Shown here one piece after another: positions 22,984-25,178 of a stretch of 25,178 bases of DNA. A program made the translations under genes and the position numbers. The notes beneath the pieces were generated by a model that made no database searches, had not been told where the DNA came from, and saw only the letters and a program-made list of their open reading frames with translations. This DNA comes from an uncultured Caulobacter sp. (GTDB lineage Bacteria; Pseudomonadota; Alphaproteobacteria; Caulobacterales; Caulobacteraceae): positions 1 through 25,178 of the forward strand of contig NZ_CALCDX010000056.1 of assembly GCF_937900395.1 (NCBI RefSeq), in the 5' to 3' direction. Each line of letters starts with the position of its first letter. Within the stretch, counting starts at the first letter, position 1.

Positions 22984-23370
22984 CTAGACCCGCGGCTCCT
23001 TGTTCGGATTGAAGAAGCTGAGGACGATGTAGGCGACGCCGATCACCGCGGGGATGCTGGCGATGCCGAAGCCGTCGAAATCGTCACCGCCGTGGATGAA
23101 ATCGCCGAAGTAAGTGGCCATCGCCACGCCGATGCCAACGGCCAGCCAGATCACGCCGGTGCGCAGGTCGCGCAGGCGGCTCGGCGGCAGCTTCACGCTC
23201 TTGGTCAAGGTTTCGATGACCTCGGGCGGCAGCGGCTGGCCCTTGTCGATCGCGGCGCGGATCGTGGCCTGCATTTCGGCGCGCTCTTTGCTCTTGAAGT
23301 AGAACGGCAACACGACGATGGCCACGACCATGGCGAAAGCGCCCAGCGGGACAAAGATCTCAGCACCCAT
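22984..23370 (-). CDS. DUF6249-like small membrane protein
   Basis: A 128-aa protein. TM1 is at about 5-24 (FVPLGAFAMVVAIVVLPFYF), followed by a charged helix (KSKERAEMQATIRAAIDKG) and PLPPEVIETL. TM2 is at about 71-88, a short acidic Gly/Asp loop (HGGDDFDGFG) follows, and TM3 is at about 101-120. The layout matches DUF6249 proteins, which are often found beside ECF sigma genes; function unknown. GGAGG precedes the ATG by 8 nt and a GANTC site lies immediately upstream. It is the first gene of the module, 30 bp before the sigma gene, and may sense or modulate the envelope signal. Confidence 0.75.
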   Translation of the reverse strand: MGAEIFVPLGAFAMVVAIVVLPFYFKSKERAEMQATIRAAIDKGQPLPPEVIETLTKSVKLPPSRLRDLRTGVIWLAVGIGVAMATYFGDFIHGGDDFDGFGIASIPAVIGVAYIVLSFFNPNKEPRV

Positions 23371-23594
23371 GACCTAATCCTCCAGAATCTCGTGGAGCGA
23401 CGCCCCCGGCGCCGCTTTCACAGGTAAGAGGCGTTCACGGCTCTGTTTGGAGGCGCCCGCCGGGATGAAACTTTCGTAAGGCGGTTTTTAGTCGCTAGAG
23501 AAGTCTTCGCGAGTCCAAACCCCGGGCGCGCCGATCATGAGCACCATCGCCTTTATCCTTGCGATCGCAGCGCGCTCATCCGCGCTCTCGAAGG
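23371..23594. other. Intergenic region before the ECF module
   Basis: 224 bp between the HAD gene and the DUF6249-like gene. It contains GANTC sites at 23385-23389 (next to the RBS) and 23511-23515. I found no convincing EcfG-type (GGAAC) or housekeeping promoter on the minus strand. On the plus strand TGAAAC (23465-23470) resembles an ECF -35 element but has no clear -10. The promoter of the module should be here. Confidence 0.4.
23385..23389. promoter_or_regulatory. GANTC site before the DUF6249-like gene
   Basis: GATTC on the minus strand immediately precedes the GGAGG ribosome binding site, 15 bp from the start codon. The match is exact; function is inferred. Confidence 0.35.
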
Positions 23595-24263
23595 TCAGTC
23601 GCCGCCGCCCCGCGCTTCGGATGCGGCCACGAAAGAAATAATTTCGGACATTGAATTGAACGACACCGTCGGACGGTGCTCGGCCAGAATCGAGGGCTTG
23701 GCATAGCCCCAGCCGACCGCGCCGCAGTCCAGGCCGACGGCCCGGGCGGCCTCGATATCCCGCGTCTCGTCGCCGATGCAGATAACCTTGTCGCGCGAGA
23801 CGCCGCGCGCCGTGACCTGCTTGAACTTGCGCGCCTTGCCGAACAGCGAGGCGCCGCAGGCATAGAGGCTGATCAGCTCGGAGAGCTCAGGCCCCAGCAC
23901 CCGGCGGATCACCTGCTCGCTATTGGAGCTGACCACCGCGATCTTGACGCCGGCGCCGTGCAGGGCGCGCAGCATCTTGGCGGTTTCCGGGAACAGCGGG
24001 ATCGTGTGGGCGTCGGCGGCCATCAGCTTCTTGCCGGCGCGCGCGATCAGCGGGAGCTTCCAGGGCGAAACGCCCAGATAGCGGATCACCTCCCGCGTGC
24101 TGCGCCCGCGCAGCATCTCGATCTCTTCGTCGGTGACGGTCTTGAAGCCGTAGCGGCGCGCCATCGGATTGACGGCGCGCATCATCCACGCGGCGCTGTC
24201 GGCCAGCGTGCCGTCGAAGTCAAAGATGACCAGGTCGTACCGCGAGACGCCGTTCTCCCCCAC
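23595..24263 (-). CDS. HAD-superfamily phosphatase
   Basis: A 222-aa hydrolase resembling phosphoglycolate phosphatases. Motif I is FDFDGT (nucleophile D15, acid D17), motif II VVSSNS (about 111-116), motif III lysine about K143-K148, and motif IV GDETRD (164-169). The cap region (about 25-95) is the helical type found in PGP-like phosphatases. The substrate is not defined. Start: GTG 24263 is preceded by AGGGGG and gives MGENGVSRYDLVIFDFDGT; an in-frame TTG at 24311 would add 16 Arg-rich residues unlike the family. It lies 116 bp after the ArsC-like gene on the same strand, possibly co-transcribed. Confidence 0.85.
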   Translation of the reverse strand: MGENGVSRYDLVIFDFDGTLADSAAWMMRAVNPMARRYGFKTVTDEEIEMLRGRSTREVIRYLGVSPWKLPLIARAGKKLMAADAHTIPLFPETAKMLRALHGAGVKIAVVSSNSEQVIRRVLGPELSELISLYACGASLFGKARKFKQVTARGVSRDKVICIGDETRDIEAARAVGLDCGAVGWGYAKPSILAEHRPTVSFNSMSEIISFVAASEARGGGD

Positions 24264-24379
24264 CCGTTCAAAGTCCCCCTGAGCGCCGCGTCGTCGCGAC
24301 CGTTCTCCCAAAGTGATAGACCGATCCCGGAAAGCTTGTCGTCCTAAACTTGCTCGGATGCGCTTAGAACCACGTCAAT

Positions 24380-24727
24380 CTAGTCTAGCGCGGCCTCATA
24401 GAGATCCGGCTTGAAGCCGACCAAACGCCGGTCTCCCAGATCCAGAACCGGCCGCTTGATCATCGACGGATTGGCCAGCATCAAGCGGATCGCCTTCTCG
24501 CGGTCGATCCCCTGCTTGTCGGCGTCGTCGAGCTTGCGAAACGTCGTTCCAGCACGGTTGAGCAGCGGCTCCCAGCCCAGCTCGTCGACCCACGCCTCCA
24601 GGCGCGGACGATCAATCCCCGAGCTCTTGTAGTCGTGGAAGGCGTAGGCCCGTCCCCGGTCCTCCAGCCACTTGCGGGCCTTGGCGACGGTGTCGCAATT
24701 CTTGATGCCGTACATCGTCAGGGTCAT
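24380..24727 (-). CDS. ArsC/Spx family protein (YffB-like)
   Basis: A 115-aa thioredoxin-fold protein of the arsenate reductase/Spx family. It starts MTLTMYGIKNCDTVAKARKW with the single redox Cys C11, and carries the family segments YAFHDYKSSGID, GTTFRKL and NPSMIKRPVLDLGDRRLVGF (R92). The GIKNCDTV signature fits the YffB subgroup, whose role is unclear (glutathione-dependent reductase suggested), rather than a true detoxifying ArsC; no ars genes are nearby. ATG 24727 has GAGGA about 9 nt upstream; an in-frame ATG at 24760 would add 11 non-conserved residues. Confidence 0.88.
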   Translation of the reverse strand: MTLTMYGIKNCDTVAKARKWLEDRGRAYAFHDYKSSGIDRPRLEAWVDELGWEPLLNRAGTTFRKLDDADKQGIDREKAIRLMLANPSMIKRPVLDLGDRRLVGFKPDLYEAALD

Positions 24728-24743
24728 GGCCGTCGTCCTCGGC

Positions 24744-24748
24744 GAATC
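24744..24748. promoter_or_regulatory. GANTC site before the ArsC-like gene
   Basis: GAATC lies 17 bp upstream of the ArsC-like ATG, in the 64-bp gap after the RNA ligase-like gene. Confidence 0.35.
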
Positions 24749-24791
24749 CGCGTCGCCCATGGCCTAGATCAGCCAAGCCGCGACGCCAACC

Positions 24792-25178
24792 TCAGCCGGC
24801 GAGATCCCAGCTTTTGAGCACGATGTGGCGAGTTTGGCCGAGCTTGCTCTGGACGAGGACAAAGCGGTCGACCGTCCAACGGATCGGCGAGATCGCCTGG
24901 GCCGGAACCACTTGTCCGTCATAAAGCAGCGTCACGTGCGGGACAAAAGCCTTGTCCGGCTTCAAGCCAGCCTTGGCCATCTCCAGCCCCAGCCGCTGCT
25001 GAAAGCCGACCAGAGCGTCGAGACCCGCGCCGGCCTGCAGCGTGAAGGGATTGTTCCCCGGTCGGTTGGCGAAACTCATCGCGCGATCGAAGACGACTTC
25101 GAACGGCGCGGCGACGACGGCCGAACCCGCCGCCTCGCCCTTGCGCACGATCTCGGCGGGAAGACCCACATAGTCGCC
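24792..25178 (-). CDS. 2'-5' RNA ligase / cyclic phosphodiesterase family protein, partial
   Basis: The C-terminal 128 residues are visible; the 5' end lies beyond the window. The second HxT motif of the 2H phosphoesterase fold is present (FVPHVTLLYDG), with the downstream WTVDRFVLVQSKLGQTRHIV strand typical of ThpR/LigT proteins. The first HxT motif should be in the missing part. Family members hydrolyse RNA 2',3'-cyclic phosphates or join tRNA halves by 2'-5' bonds in vitro; the physiological role is unclear. It is upstream of the ArsC-like gene on the same strand with a 64-bp gap. Confidence 0.8.
   Translation of the reverse strand, partial: GDYVGLPAEIVRKGEAAGSAVVAAPFEVVFDRAMSFANRPGNNPFTLQAGAGLDALVGFQQRLGLEMAKAGLKPDKAFVPHVTLLYDGQVVPAQAISPIRWTVDRFVLVQSKLGQTRHIVLKSWDLAG

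Noticed and set aside
23537..23641. Small plus-strand frame of 34 codons starting MSTIAFILAIAARSS, downstream of a TGAAAC element at 23465
   Set aside because: No ribosome binding site, it overlaps the end of the HAD gene, and the TGAAAC element lacks a matching -10. It could be re-examined if transcript data show a plus-strand RNA here.
24335..24379. Exact -35 match TTGACGT (minus strand) between the ArsC-like and HAD genes
   Set aside because: No acceptable -10 lies 10-17 bp downstream, so I did not call a promoter.
24380..24727. Arsenic resistance function for the ArsC-family gene
   Set aside because: The GIKNCDTV signature fits the YffB/Spx-like group and there are no arsR, arsB or acr3 genes nearby.

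Overview
The window looks like chromosomal core DNA from a Caulobacter-type alphaproteobacterium. The evidence is high GC content, frequent GTG/TTG starts, GANTC (CcrM-type) sites beside start codons, promoter-like sequences fitting the Caulobacter housekeeping consensus (TTGACGS, 10-14 bp, GCTANAWC), a TonB-dependent receptor, and gene neighbourhoods typical of this class. I see no rRNA, tRNA, CRISPR array, insertion sequence, prophage or attachment site.

Left part (1-5046): the 5' end of fabD leaves the window on the minus strand. A secreted PrxQ/BCP-like peroxiredoxin follows on the plus strand, then a membrane-embedded AraC-type regulator and a fatty-acid-hydroxylase/sterol-desaturase family protein. 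A convergent, slightly overlapping gene encodes a small exported protein of unknown function. The ribosomal operon rpsF-rpsR-rplI follows and ends in a textbook intrinsic terminator.

Middle (5047-16715, plus strand): a TonB-dependent receptor with its own terminator, dnaB, a long intergenic inverted repeat, marC, alr, radA, cvpA, purF, an SBF-like transporter and an SDR oxidoreductase. The rpsF-rpsR-rplI / dnaB / alr / radA / cvpA / purF / SDR order is an old alphaproteobacterial cluster. The receptor, marC and the SBF-like transporter look like lineage-specific additions to it. radA-cvpA-purF are joined by 4-bp start/stop overlaps. The SDR gene appears to have a promoter that would give a leaderless mRNA.

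Right part (16734-25178, minus strand): in transcription order, a 2'-5' RNA ligase-like protein (partial), an ArsC/Spx-like protein, a HAD phosphatase, a three-gene ECF sigma module (DUF6249-like membrane protein, sigma factor, two-TM putative anti-sigma), two tandem related palindromes, panB, and the outer-membrane-biogenesis/GTPase group yfgM-like, bamB and der. yfgM-bamB are coupled by ATGA, and a good housekeeping promoter candidate precedes yfgM.

Most of the window is ordinary core genome and I found no clear new multi-gene system. The most interesting items are the paired palindromes whose arm contains a stop codon (21891-22007), the 130-bp inverted repeat between dnaB and marC, the ECF module whose anti-sigma candidate has no visible zinc motif, the membrane AraC/hydroxylase pair, and the apparently leaderless SDR gene with two GANTC sites at its start codon.
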